The translations under genes and the position numbers were made by a program. From assembly GCF_000058485.1 (NCBI RefSeq), contig NC_008278.1, positions 3,714,962 through 3,778,961 on the forward strand: a DNA stretch of 64,000 bases, given 5' to 3'. Positions 18,201 to 25,627 of the stretch are shown here, in pieces (the first letter of the stretch is position 1; each line of letters starts with the position of its first letter). The DNA comes from Frankia alni ACN14a (GTDB taxonomy: Bacteria; Actinomycetota; Actinomycetes; Frankiales; Frankiaceae). Under the pieces are notes generated by a model. The model searched no databases. It was not told the DNA's origin and saw nothing but the letters and a program-made list of their open reading frames with translations.

Positions 18201-21200
18201 CTCGACGCCGCCCGCCGCCTGCACGCCGAGGGCGCCGGCGCCTTCGTCGAGCTCGGCCCCGACGCGGTCCTCACCGCGCTGCTGCCCGGCTGCCTGCCGG
18301 CGGACGCCGCGGCGCCGATCGCGGTCGCGACGACCCGAGCCGGGCGGCCGGAGGCCGACACGCTGCTCACCGCCCTCGCCGGCCTTGACACGCACGGCGT
18401 CGACGTCGACTGGCGGGCCGTGATCGGCCGGGCCGGCACCGTGATCGACCTGCCCACCTACCCCTTCCAACGCCGGCGCTACTGGTTGGCGGGCACCGGC
18501 GCCGCCATCCCCGCCCCCCGTCAGGCCGACGGCACCCCGACCCCCGCCCCGCAAGGCGCCGCTGCCCCGCAAGGCGCCGCTGCCCCGCAAGGCGCCGCCG
18601 CCCGGCAAGCCGCCGACGCGCAGGCCGCCGACACGCTGCGCCTGGCGTGGACGGGCCGGCCCAGGGCCGCCGGACTCGGCGAGCCGGCGCAGCCCGCAGC
18701 CGGGGCCGCCGGTGATCCCGGCACCTGGCGGTACCGCACCGTCTGGCAGCCGATGGCCGACGCCGACCTCACCGCGGCCATCGCCGCGCAGGCCGCCACC
18801 ACCGGACCGTTGAGCGGCCGGTGGCCCGTGCTCATCCCGCCGGACGGGGTGGACGACGCGCTGCTCGCCCGCGTCACCTGGATGATCGAGCGTCTCGGTG
18901 GCACGCCGCTGCCGATCCCGCTCGCCCGGGCCGACCGGTCCGCGGTTGCCGCGCGCCTGGCCGAGGCGATCCGCCGCGACACGGGGTTCGGCGACACCGG
19001 ATTCGGCGAGGCGGCGGCGCCCGCAGGGGCCGTGCCCAGGGCCGACCGTGTCGGCGTCGACCGTGTCGGCATCGATCGAGTCGGCATCGATCGAGTCGGC
19101 ATCGATCGAGTCGGCGGCGTCGTGTCCCTGCTCGCCCTCGACGGCACCCCCCACCCGGACCACCCGCATCTCACCACCGGCCTCGCCCTCACCGTCACCG
19201 GCGTCCAGGCGCTGGGCGACCTGGGGGTCGGCGCGCCGCTGTGGGCCGTCACCCGCGGTGCGGTCACGACGGGCGCCGAGGATCCCGTCACCCAGCCGGA
19301 GCAGGCGATGGTCTGGGGTCTGGGCCGTACCCTCGCGCTGGAGACGCCGCAGGTCTGGGGCGGCCTCATCGACCTGCCGACCAGCCTCGACGACCAGACC
19401 CTGCTGTGGTTCGGCACCGCGTTGACCGCCCCCGGCGGCGAGGACCAGTTCGCCCCCCGCCCGCAGGGCCTGCGAGTACCCCGCCTGCTGCGCATCCCCG
19501 CATCGGACCCCGCCCCGACGGCGGCCCTGACGCCGGGGGAGGCGACCTGGCGGCCGGACGGGACCGTACTGATCACCGGCGGCACCGGCGCGCTCGGCGC
19601 GCACACCGCCCGCCGCCTGGCCCGCGACGGGGCCCGCCGTGTCGTCCTCGCCAGCCGGCGCGGTCCCGACAGCCCCGGCGCCCGGGAACTGCTCGGCGAG
19701 CTGGCGGCGCTGGGCACGCACGCCACGATCGACGCCTGCGACGTGGCCGACCCCGGCCGGCTCGCCGGGCTGCTGCGCGAGCTGGCCGACGCCGGCGAAC
19801 CGGTCACCGCCGTCGTGCACGCCGCGGGCACCGCCGGCCCGACCACGCCGCTGGCCCAGCTCACTCTGGCCGAGTTCGCGGGCGTGGTCGCCGGCAAGGT
19901 CGCCGGCGCCGGCACGCTCGACCGCCTGCTCGACGGCCCGGACGGGGCGAAGGTGGCGGCGTTCGTGCTGTTCTCGTCGATCTCGGGGGTCTGGGGCAGC
20001 GGTAACCAGGCCGCCTACAGTGCCGGCAACGCCTACCTCGACGCCCTCGCCGCCCGCCGTCGCGCCGAGGGCCGACCGGCCACCGCGGTGGCCTTCGGCC
20101 CCTGGGCCGATGCCGGTCTCGGCGCCGAGCCGGCGCTGCGCGACTACCTGACCCGCCGCGGCCTGCGCCCGCTGGCCCCCGAACCGGCCGTCACCGCGCT
20201 CACCCAGGCCGTCGCCGCGGGCGAGACGGCGCTGACCGTCGTCGACGTCGCCTGGGAGACGTTCCTGCCGTCCATCACCGCGGCCCGGCCCAGCCGCTTC
20301 TTCGAGGAGCTGCCCGTCGCCGCCCTGCCCGTCGCCGCGCTGCCCGCGGGACGGCTCGGGCAGTCGGCGACACCGGCCCAGGCGGGGCAGGCCCAGGCGG
20401 GGCAGGCCGCCCCGACCGTGCTCGACCTGCGCCCGCCGCGGCGCGCCCAGGTGCTGGTGGAGCTGGTCCATGCCGAGGCCGCGGCCATCCTCGGCCACGA
20501 CACCCCCGACGAGCTCGACCCGACCCGCCGCTTCCTCGAACTCGGCTTCGACTCCCTCGCCTCCGTCGAGCTCAGCCGCCGCCTGGCCACGGCGACCGGC
20601 CTGACGCTCGCCACCCAGGTGGTGTTCGAGCATCCGACGGTCACCGAACTCGCCGCCCACCTGGACACCCTCGCCGCCCAGGTGTCCGCCGCCCAGGTGT
20701 CCGCCGCCCGGGTGTCCGCCGCCCAGGTGTCCGCCGCTGGTCCGATGTCCGCCGCCGCGCGCCTGGCCGGCGCCTCCGGCGTCGCCGCGTCGGCGGGCAC
20801 GGGCACGACGGGTGGTGCGGTCGAGGTCGGGGTGCGTGGGCTGTACCGCCAGGCCTGCGCGCAGGGCAAGTTCGCCGCCGGCGTCGGCGTGCTGCGCGCC
20901 GCCGCCCGGCTGCGCCCGGTGTTCGACTCGGCCGCCGAGTTCGGCCCGCCCGCCAGACCGGTGCGCCTGGCCACCGGCCCGGCACCCGTCGCGCTGGTGT
21001 GCCTGCCGTCGATGGTGGCCCCGTCCGGGCCCCACAACTTCGCCCGGATCGCCCTGCACCTGCACGGTCTGCGCGACGTCTTCGCCCTGCCGCACCCGGG
21101 ATTCGGCGACGGCGAGCTGCTGCCGGCGAACGCGGAGCTCGTCGTCGAGATGCACGCCGACACCGTCGCGCGCGCCTTCCCCGTCACACCCGTCGTCCTC

Positions 21201-21671
21201 GCCGGGTACTCCTCCGGCGGCTGGCTGGCGCACGCCATCGCCTCCGCGCTGGAGGACCGGGGGGTGCACCCCGCGGCGGTGGCGCTGCTTGACACGTGGC
21301 TGCCCACCGACCGCATCCCGGAGGAGGACATCCACGAGGAGCTGCGCGGCATCGCCGTCAACGACCAGGCGTTCGCCCTGATGACCGAGGCGCAGATCAC
21401 CGCGCAGGGTGCCTACCTCGACCTGTTCGAGCACTGGCGGCCGCGCGCCGTCGCCGCCCCGGTCATGCTCCTGCGCGCGGCCGAGCGGATGCCCCGGGGC
21501 ACCGTCGCCGAGGACATCACCGGGCACGGCCAGGCGTGGACGACCGACTGGTCGATGGATCACGACTCCTTCGACGTGGCCGGCGACCACCAGTCGATGA
21601 TGAACGAGCACGCCGCGTCGACCGCCCGGGACCTGCACCGCTGGCTGGAGCGGCTGGAAGGGGCGAGGTAG
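15210..21671 (+). CDS. Type I polyketide synthase: degenerate ACP-KS-AT-KR-ACP-TE
   Basis: A 2153-residue single-module PKS. Order: an N-terminal ACP-like domain (about 30-110) whose LGFDSL is LGIYRH, so no phosphopantetheine Ser; KS (about 150-570) with Cys319 in VDTQCSASL, plus HGTGT and SNIGH; AT (about 740-1050) with GHSIGE (Ser838) and HAFH, predicting malonyl-CoA; KR (about 1445-1640) with TGGTGALG, GVWGSG and Tyr1603, no LDD, hence predicted A-type; ACP (about 1745-1820) with Ser1782 in LGFDSL; TE (about 1880-2150) with GYSSGG (Ser2001) and a late GDHQSM His. No DH, ER or methyltransferase domain is seen. Repetitive linkers occur (VGIDR units at about 1290, VSAAQ units at about 1830). 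ATG 15210 follows GGTGGGAG. It likely adds malonate to a tailored acyl starter and leaves a hydroxyl. Confidence 0.93.
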   Translation: MRDLRQTLGRSPRAAGESAEAWRARLAGRSADAQHELLLDLVAAQVAAVAGPGAGIVDAEAPWRALGIYRHIAERLRAALAEQTGLRLSATLFFDRPTPRALADHLRRELLGIGDEITAVRPTAAGPAAGPLAGGAAAGDGQRPADDPIVIVGMGCRLAGGVDSPEALWELVHAGRDAVAGLPDDRGWDLAGLYDPNPDHPGTAYTRHGGFLTGIDQFDPAFFGIGPREANALDPQQRLMLEVSWEAVERAGIDPRSLRGSRTGVFTGVSLQDYGPAWHTAPQDAQGQLLTGNASGVIAGRVAYTFGLEGPALSVDTQCSASLVATHLASQSLRAGECDLALVGGVTVMSTPGILVEFSRKRGLAPDGRCKAFSADADGTGWADGAGVLLLERLSDARRRGHRVHAVLRATAINQDGASNGLTAPNGLSQQRLIRQALANAGLRTADVDAVEAHGTGTTLGDPIEAQAVLATYGQDRPAGRPLYLGSLKSNIGHAQAAAGVCGIIKMVQALRHEVLPRTLHVREPSPHVDWSAGDVELLTENVAWRRREGRPRRAGVSAFGVSGTNAHVILEEPPAEPRPPAPRSGCADRPRTTTPPAPTTPPAPVTPPAAAIPPTTEPTTPPATPTATPPAAAVPVASGAPVAVSGAAVPIVLSGRTPAALRAQAERLAAYLDRRPGLDPVDVAHTLAGRSRFEHRAVALAGPRRGGDGGRRLAGALSALAAGRPAAGLVLGTRPATPPGRTAMLFTGQGSQRNGMGRDLYDAFPAFADDLDEICDRFADHLARPLREVMFAAPGTPDAALLHRTEYTQPALFAFGTALYRLVTSWGVTPALLAGHSIGELTAAHVAGVWSLDDAVTLVAARGRLMQSCRPGGAMIAIRAGAGEVAASLAGQEGRVEIAAVNGPEATVIAGDADAAERIAAAWAARGHATRRLAVSHAFHSPHMAGMLDEFRVIAGQVTHHAPAIPIVSTRTGEPAGDELCTPDYWAGHARGAVRFLDAARRLHAEGAGAFVELGPDAVLTALLPGCLPADAAAPIAVATTRAGRPEADTLLTALAGLDTHGVDVDWRAVIGRAGTVIDLPTYPFQRRRYWLAGTGAAIPAPRQADGTPTPAPQGAAAPQGAAAPQGAAARQAADAQAADTLRLAWTGRPRAAGLGEPAQPAAGAAGDPGTWRYRTVWQPMADADLTAAIAAQAATTGPLSGRWPVLIPPDGVDDALLARVTWMIERLGGTPLPIPLARADRSAVAARLAEAIRRDTGFGDTGFGEAAAPAGAVPRADRVGVDRVGIDRVGIDRVGIDRVGGVVSLLALDGTPHPDHPHLTTGLALTVTGVQALGDLGVGAPLWAVTRGAVTTGAEDPVTQPEQAMVWGLGRTLALETPQVWGGLIDLPTSLDDQTLLWFGTALTAPGGEDQFAPRPQGLRVPRLLRIPASDPAPTAALTPGEATWRPDGTVLITGGTGALGAHTARRLARDGARRVVLASRRGPDSPGARELLGELAALGTHATIDACDVADPGRLAGLLRELADAGEPVTAVVHAAGTAGPTTPLAQLTLAEFAGVVAGKVAGAGTLDRLLDGPDGAKVAAFVLFSSISGVWGSGNQAAYSAGNAYLDALAARRRAEGRPATAVAFGPWADAGLGAEPALRDYLTRRGLRPLAPEPAVTALTQAVAAGETALTVVDVAWETFLPSITAARPSRFFEELPVAALPVAALPAGRLGQSATPAQAGQAQAGQAAPTVLDLRPPRRAQVLVELVHAEAAAILGHDTPDELDPTRRFLELGFDSLASVELSRRLATATGLTLATQVVFEHPTVTELAAHLDTLAAQVSAAQVSAARVSAAQVSAAGPMSAAARLAGASGVAASAGTGTTGGAVEVGVRGLYRQACAQGKFAAGVGVLRAAARLRPVFDSAAEFGPPARPVRLATGPAPVALVCLPSMVAPSGPHNFARIALHLHGLRDVFALPHPGFGDGELLPANAELVVEMHADTVARAFPVTPVVLAGYSSGGWLAHAIASALEDRGVHPAAVALLDTWLPTDRIPEEDIHEELRGIAVNDQAFALMTEAQITAQGAYLDLFEHWRPRAVAAPVMLLRAAERMPRGTVAEDITGHGQAWTTDWSMDHDSFDVAGDHQSMMNEHAASTARDLHRWLERLEGAR

Positions 21672-21677
21672 CCGCGC

Positions 21678-21718
21678 GTCGGCAGGTCGGCAGGTCGGCA
21701 GGTCGGCAGGGTCGGCAG
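21678..21718. repeat. 8-bp tandem repeats after the PKS
   Basis: Five copies of GTCGGCAG, with one extra base before the last, lie directly after the PKS stop codon. Confidence 0.8.
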
Positions 21719-21735
21719 GTCCACTGACCGGGTGT

Positions 21736-21777
21736 GCGGTGCGGTGCGGGGACGGCCCTGTCCCCGCACCGCACCGC
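21736..21777. terminator. Perfect 18-bp stem hairpin, bidirectional terminator
   Basis: GCGGTGCGGTGCGGGGAC (21736-21753) pairs perfectly with 21760-21777 across the six-base loop GGCCCT. It lies between the convergent PKS and phosphodiesterase genes. There is no U-tract, as is common in high-GC actinobacteria. Confidence 0.75.
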
Positions 21778-21801
21778 CGCCGCGCCGTGGCGCGGCAGCT
21801 C

Positions 21802-22992
21802 TCAGGTCGCCGAGTGCGGGGCCGGCTGGACGGCGGCGATCGACTGCCCGGCGGCGACGGCCCGGGCGAGGACGCCGATGTCCGCCTGGTCGGTGAACAG
21901 CCCGTCGACGCCGGCCCTGAGGTAGGCGACCTGCTCGTCGATGGCCCGGCCGAAGTCGTTCGGCGAGGTGCCGCGGCGGTAGTCCGCCGGCAGGAACGTG
22001 TTCTCCGCCCGGAACGTGTACGGGTGCAGGACGAGCCCGGCGGCGTGCGCGTCGGCGACCAGCGAGGTCGGCCGCCCCAGCGTTCCGTCGGCGGCCTTGG
22101 GGATGACCTGCAGCTTGTCGGGGCCGATGCCGGTGGCGTAGGCGGCGATGCCCCGCAGGCCGGCCGGCGTCACGAGGTCGGCGTAGGTCCGCTTGTCCCC
22201 GGCGTCGACGAGGTCGAACGGCGCCCCCTCGGCCGACAGCAGCTGCACCACCGGCGTGCGCAGCCCCAGCGTGCGCAGCTGGGCGAGGTTCGCCGTCTCG
22301 AAGGACTGGACGAACACCGCCGCATCCCGCCGGTTCAGGCCGTAGCGGTTCAGCGTGTCGACGAGGCGCTGTTCCAGGGGCAGCCCGGCCTTGGTGAAGT
22401 AGGTCGGGTGCTTGGTCTCCGGGTAGACGCCGATTTCCCGGCCGAGCTCCTTCGACAGCCGGACCCGCAGGTCGAGGACCTCGGTGAAGGTCGGGATCTC
22501 GAACAGCCCGTCGTAAAGGGTGTTCTCCTGGCGCACGTCGGGCAGCCGCTCCTTGGCGCGCAGCGTCTTGAGCTCGGCCAGGGTGAAGTCCTCGGTGAAC
22601 CAGCCGGTGGTCGCGACGCCGTCGAGGGACACCGTCTTCTTCCGGCCGGCGAACTCGGGGTGGTCGGCGACGTTCGTCGTCCCGCCGATCTCCGGTTCGT
22701 GCCGGCAGACGAGGACGCCGTCCTTCGTGGGCACCAGGTCGGGCTCCACGAAGTCCGCGCCCAGGCGGGCGGCCAGCTCGTAGGAGGCCAGGGTGTGCTC
22801 GGGGCGGTAGCCGGAGGCGCCGCGGTGCCCGATGACCAGCGTCGAACGGCGGCGCTCGGCACCGGCGGCGGGCGCACCGGCGGGGGGTGCACCGGCGGCG
22901 AGCGCGGGCCCGGCCGCCGCCACCGAGGCGACGAGCGGAGCGGCGGCGAGAGGTGTGGCGACGATTCCCGCAAGCACCCGGCGGCGGTCCAC
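21802..22992 (-). CDS. Secreted glycerophosphodiester phosphodiesterase
   Basis: A 396-residue GDPD that hydrolyses glycerophosphodiesters to glycerol-3-phosphate and an alcohol. Seen: VIGHRGASGYRPEHTLASY (catalytic His and metal Glu), FVEPDLVPTKDG (metal ligands), and YPETKHP. The N-terminus starts DRRRVLAG and continues with an Ala-rich hydrophobic stretch ending ALAAG, a Tat-type signal peptide lacking one Arg-Arg consensus position, so export is likely. The GTG at 22992 has GGAGGA five bases upstream, deciding the start. It is on the strand opposite to the PKS cluster; whether it belongs to it is unclear. Confidence 0.9.
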   Translation of the reverse strand: MDRRRVLAGIVATPLAAAPLVASVAAAGPALAAGAPPAGAPAAGAERRRSTLVIGHRGASGYRPEHTLASYELAARLGADFVEPDLVPTKDGVLVCRHEPEIGGTTNVADHPEFAGRKKTVSLDGVATTGWFTEDFTLAELKTLRAKERLPDVRQENTLYDGLFEIPTFTEVLDLRVRLSKELGREIGVYPETKHPTYFTKAGLPLEQRLVDTLNRYGLNRRDAAVFVQSFETANLAQLRTLGLRTPVVQLLSAEGAPFDLVDAGDKRTYADLVTPAGLRGIAAYATGIGPDKLQVIPKAADGTLGRPTSLVADAHAAGLVLHPYTFRAENTFLPADYRRGTSPNDFGRAIDEQVAYLRAGVDGLFTDQADIGVLARAVAAGQSIAAVQPAPHSAT

Positions 22993-23288
22993 GGATCCTC
23001 CAGCGTGCCCGGATGGCGACCCTCGCCCCTGGCGGCGCCCACCCAGCGAAGCGAGCACAGATTTCGGCGCGGAGGATCGGGCCTTGCCCGCCGGGGTCGC
23101 CCAGCCGTCGAGTTGGTGAACACCCCCACGGAACATCGACGGGAAAAGTGGCTCCGGCGATTCGATATTCCAATGGCCACGGCGGATCCGGCGCCGTCGT
23201 GGTTAGCGTTGGGCCCGTCCTGGAGCAAATGCCCCGATGCTCCGACGGGATGCGTCGAGCAGCGACGTGACCAGGAGGGAGACCGCGC

Positions 23289-24302
23289 ATGGCGAGTGTC
23301 GATCCTGCTGTCCGCGCCGCCGGAGCCCGCGCCGCCGGAGCCCGCGCCGTGGCGTCGGAGCCGCGCCGCAAGACGGTCAGCAATTCCTTTCTGCACCGCC
23401 TCCAGCGCCGTCACTTCCTGATGTTCGACGTGCTCCCGATCGCCGGTACCGCGGCCGCCGTCGCCTTTCTGTGGGTGCAGCCGCTCGGCGTCACCGAAAT
23501 CGCGTTGCTGTTCACCTTCTGGCTGGTGACCGGACTGGGCATCAGCGTCGGATATCATCGGTTGTTCACTCATCGCACCTTCAAGTCCGCGCCGTCGGCG
23601 GCGGCGGTTCTCGCGGTCTGCGGCTCCATGGCCGGGCAGGGTGGCGTCGTGTCCTGGGTCGCGCTGCACCGTCGGCACCACGAGTGCAGCGACCGCGAGG
23701 GCGATCCGCATTCGCCGAACCTCGCCGGCGGCGGGCTACGGGGGCGGCTGCGCGGACTGGCGCACTCGCACTTCCTGTGGATGCGCCGGCACGAATATCC
23801 CAATGTCGCGCACTATGCCCCGGACCTGATCCGCAACCGGCCGCTGATGCGCGTCGCCCGCCGCTACCACCTGTGGGTCGTGCTGGGCCTGCTGCTGCCG
23901 GCCCTCGTCGGCGGCCTGGCCCACCGCAGCTGGGAAGGCGCCGTCAGCGGCCTGCTCTGGGGTGGCCTCGTGCGCATGTTCGTGCTGGAACACACGATCT
24001 GGGCGATCAACTCGTTCCTGCACATGTTCGGTACGCGGCCGTACGAGTCCCGGGAGAACAGCCGCAACGGCGGGATCTTCGCCCTGCTGACCTTCGGGGA
24101 ATCCTGGCACAACAACCATCACGCCTTCCCCGACTCGCCGTCGTTCGGGCTCACCTGGTACCGGCTCGACCCCGGCTACTGGCTGATCCGGATCCTGGCG
24201 GCCGGCGGGCTCGCCCGGGACATCCGGTTGCCGTCCGGGCAGCGCAGGGCGGCCCAGCGGACGGGGCGCCGCGAGGCCGCCGGCCTCGACCCCGCTACCT
24301 GA
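23289..24302 (+). CDS. Membrane fatty acid desaturase (acyl-CoA/acyl-ACP desaturase family)
   Basis: A 337-residue di-iron integral membrane desaturase of the stearoyl-CoA desaturase type. The three histidine boxes are intact: HRLFTH (H90, H95), HRRHH (H127, H130, H131) and HNNHH (H274-H278). Hydrophobic segments lie at about 45-63, 66-86, 103-122, 193-212 and 220-240. It inserts a cis double bond into an acyl chain using O2 and reductant. ATG 23289 follows AGGAGGGAG. In this cluster the substrate may be the chain on the ACP encoded 118 bp downstream; enzymes of this fold also act as acetylenases in alkyne pathways. Confidence 0.9.
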   Translation: MASVDPAVRAAGARAAGARAVASEPRRKTVSNSFLHRLQRRHFLMFDVLPIAGTAAAVAFLWVQPLGVTEIALLFTFWLVTGLGISVGYHRLFTHRTFKSAPSAAAVLAVCGSMAGQGGVVSWVALHRRHHECSDREGDPHSPNLAGGGLRGRLRGLAHSHFLWMRRHEYPNVAHYAPDLIRNRPLMRVARRYHLWVVLGLLLPALVGGLAHRSWEGAVSGLLWGGLVRMFVLEHTIWAINSFLHMFGTRPYESRENSRNGGIFALLTFGESWHNNHHAFPDSPSFGLTWYRLDPGYWLIRILAAGGLARDIRLPSGQRRAAQRTGRREAAGLDPAT

Positions 24303-24318
24303 CCTACGGACTCCGGGG

Positions 24319-24360
24319 CCTGGCCCGCGGATTCCCGGACCTGGCCCGCGGATTCCCGGA
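24319..24360. repeat. Two 21-bp direct repeats between desaturase and ACP
   Basis: Two identical 21-bp copies, 24319-24339 and 24340-24360, beginning CCTGGCCCGCGG, occupy the 117-bp gap before the ACP gene. Confidence 0.85.
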
Positions 24361-24419
24361 GCTGACCGCCGATCTCCGGATCTGACACACGCCAGACCTG
24401 ACGTACGGAGGAGGAGACA

Positions 24420-24704
24420 GTGGACGCCGCCGCTCGGGAGGGCATCGCCCAGTGGTGTCGGGATCATGTCGCGGACATCCTGGAGCAGCCGGTGTCCGAG
24501 ATCGACCTCGACGCTGACTTCGACCGCCTCGGGGTGGATTCGGCCGTCGCGGTCTCGCTGCTGATCGCGGTCGAGGACCACTACGGCGTCGACGTAGCCC
24601 CCGAGTCGCTGTTCGAGAACCCGACGCTCAACGCGCTCGCGGCCCACCTGTACGACCAGGGCGCCCGGGAGCCGGTGGCCAGCCCGGACCTGGCCCAGCG
24701 GTGA
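24420..24704 (+). CDS. Free-standing acyl carrier protein
   Basis: A 94-residue ACP. The phosphopantetheine site is Ser41 in LGVDSAV, within the usual four-helix pattern, with LFENPTLNALAAHLY as the last helices. The GTG at 24420 follows GGAGGAGGAG. The stop overlaps the start of the methyltransferase gene (GTGA). It is expected to carry the acyl chain made by the fatty acyl-AMP ligase and present it to the tailoring enzymes and the PKS. That partner assignment is from gene order and family knowledge. Confidence 0.9.
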   Translation: MDAAAREGIAQWCRDHVADILEQPVSEIDLDADFDRLGVDSAVAVSLLIAVEDHYGVDVAPESLFENPTLNALAAHLYDQGAREPVASPDLAQR

Positions 24705-25627
24705 CGGCGCCCGCCGACGCTGACCGGGCGGCGGGGGCGGCGGCGGCCGTCCGCCATCATTACGACGTCGGCGACGAGTTCTACCGCCTTTGGCTGGACA
24801 GCTCGCTGACCTACTCCTGTGCGATGTGGGAGCCGGTCGGCGGGGAGACCCTCGACGGCGGCGGGGACGCCCTGGCGGTCGCCCAGGAACGCAAGCTGCG
24901 CTTCCACCTCGACGCGGTGGGGGCCGACCGGGCCCGGGCGGTCCTCGACGTCGGCTGTGGCTGGGGGTCGGTGCTGGCCCGGCTGGCGGTGCGGCACGGG
25001 GTGCCGCGGTCGGTCGGCCTCACGCTCAGCGAGCGGCAGGCGGCCCATGTCCGGTCGCAGGCCCTTCCCGGCGTCGAGGTCCGCCTCGAGAACTGGATGG
25101 ACTACACCCCGCAGGGCCGCTTCGACGGCATCATCTCGATCGGCGCGTTCGAGCACTTCGCCACGCCGGCGGACCCGCCGGCCGAGAAGATCCGCATCTA
25201 CCGCGAGTTCTTCACCCGCTGTCACCGCTGGCTGACGCCGGACGGCGTGCTGTCCCTGCAGACGATCGCCTACGCGAGCATGCGCCGCGAGCAGGCCAAC
25301 GGGTTCATCCAGCGGGAGATCTTCCCCGACGCCGACCTGCCCACCCTCGCCGAGATCACCGCCGCCGCCGAGGGGATCTTCGAGGTCCGGGCGCTGCACA
25401 ACGGTCGGTTCGACTACGCCCGCACCTGCGAGGAATGGGCCCGCCGGCTGCGGGCCCGCCGCGACGAGGCGGTGGCGCTCGTCGGGCCGGATGTCGTCGC
25501 CCGCTACGAGCGTTACCTGCGGTTGTCTGCGGTCGGCTTCCGGATGCGCCGGATCTGCCTGCTGCGCCTGGTGCTCGTCCCCTACCGCGGCACCGACGTA
25601 GACGGCCCCGGCGGTCCGGCCCGATGA
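24701..25627 (+). CDS. Cyclopropane-fatty-acid-synthase-like SAM methyltransferase
   Basis: A 308-residue member of the CFA/mycolic acid cyclopropane synthase family, which transfers a SAM methyl group to a cis double bond to give a cyclopropane or a methyl branch. Seen: HHYDVGDEFYRLWLDSSLTY at 19-38 (family N-terminal motif), SAM loop VLDVGCGWG at 81-89, GLTLSERQ, and GAFEHF. It starts on GTG overlapping the ACP stop, and its own stop overlaps the P450 start, so it is translationally coupled. It presumably acts on the double bond made by the neighbouring desaturase; outcome (ring versus branch) cannot be told from sequence. Confidence 0.9.
   Translation: MTAPADADRAAGAAAAVRHHYDVGDEFYRLWLDSSLTYSCAMWEPVGGETLDGGGDALAVAQERKLRFHLDAVGADRARAVLDVGCGWGSVLARLAVRHGVPRSVGLTLSERQAAHVRSQALPGVEVRLENWMDYTPQGRFDGIISIGAFEHFATPADPPAEKIRIYREFFTRCHRWLTPDGVLSLQTIAYASMRREQANGFIQREIFPDADLPTLAEITAAAEGIFEVRALHNGRFDYARTCEEWARRLRARRDEAVALVGPDVVARYERYLRLSAVGFRMRRICLLRLVLVPYRGTDVDGPGGPAR

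Noticed and set aside
18480-19550. Dehydratase or enoylreductase domain in the PKS between AT and KR
   Set aside because: The stretch has no HxxxGxxxxP or nucleotide-binding ER motif; it reads as the structural half of the KR (WRYRTVWQPM onwards) with repeat linkers.
14751-21638. A 2295-codon open frame on the strand opposite the PKS
   Set aside because: It lacks any recognisable domain, is Gly/Arg/Gln/Val-rich throughout, and is the mirror of a clear PKS. Long antisense frames are expected at this GC content.
21678-21718. Attachment site or transposon end
   Set aside because: The 8-bp units are a simple tandem repeat with no matching copy elsewhere and no integrase gene in the window.
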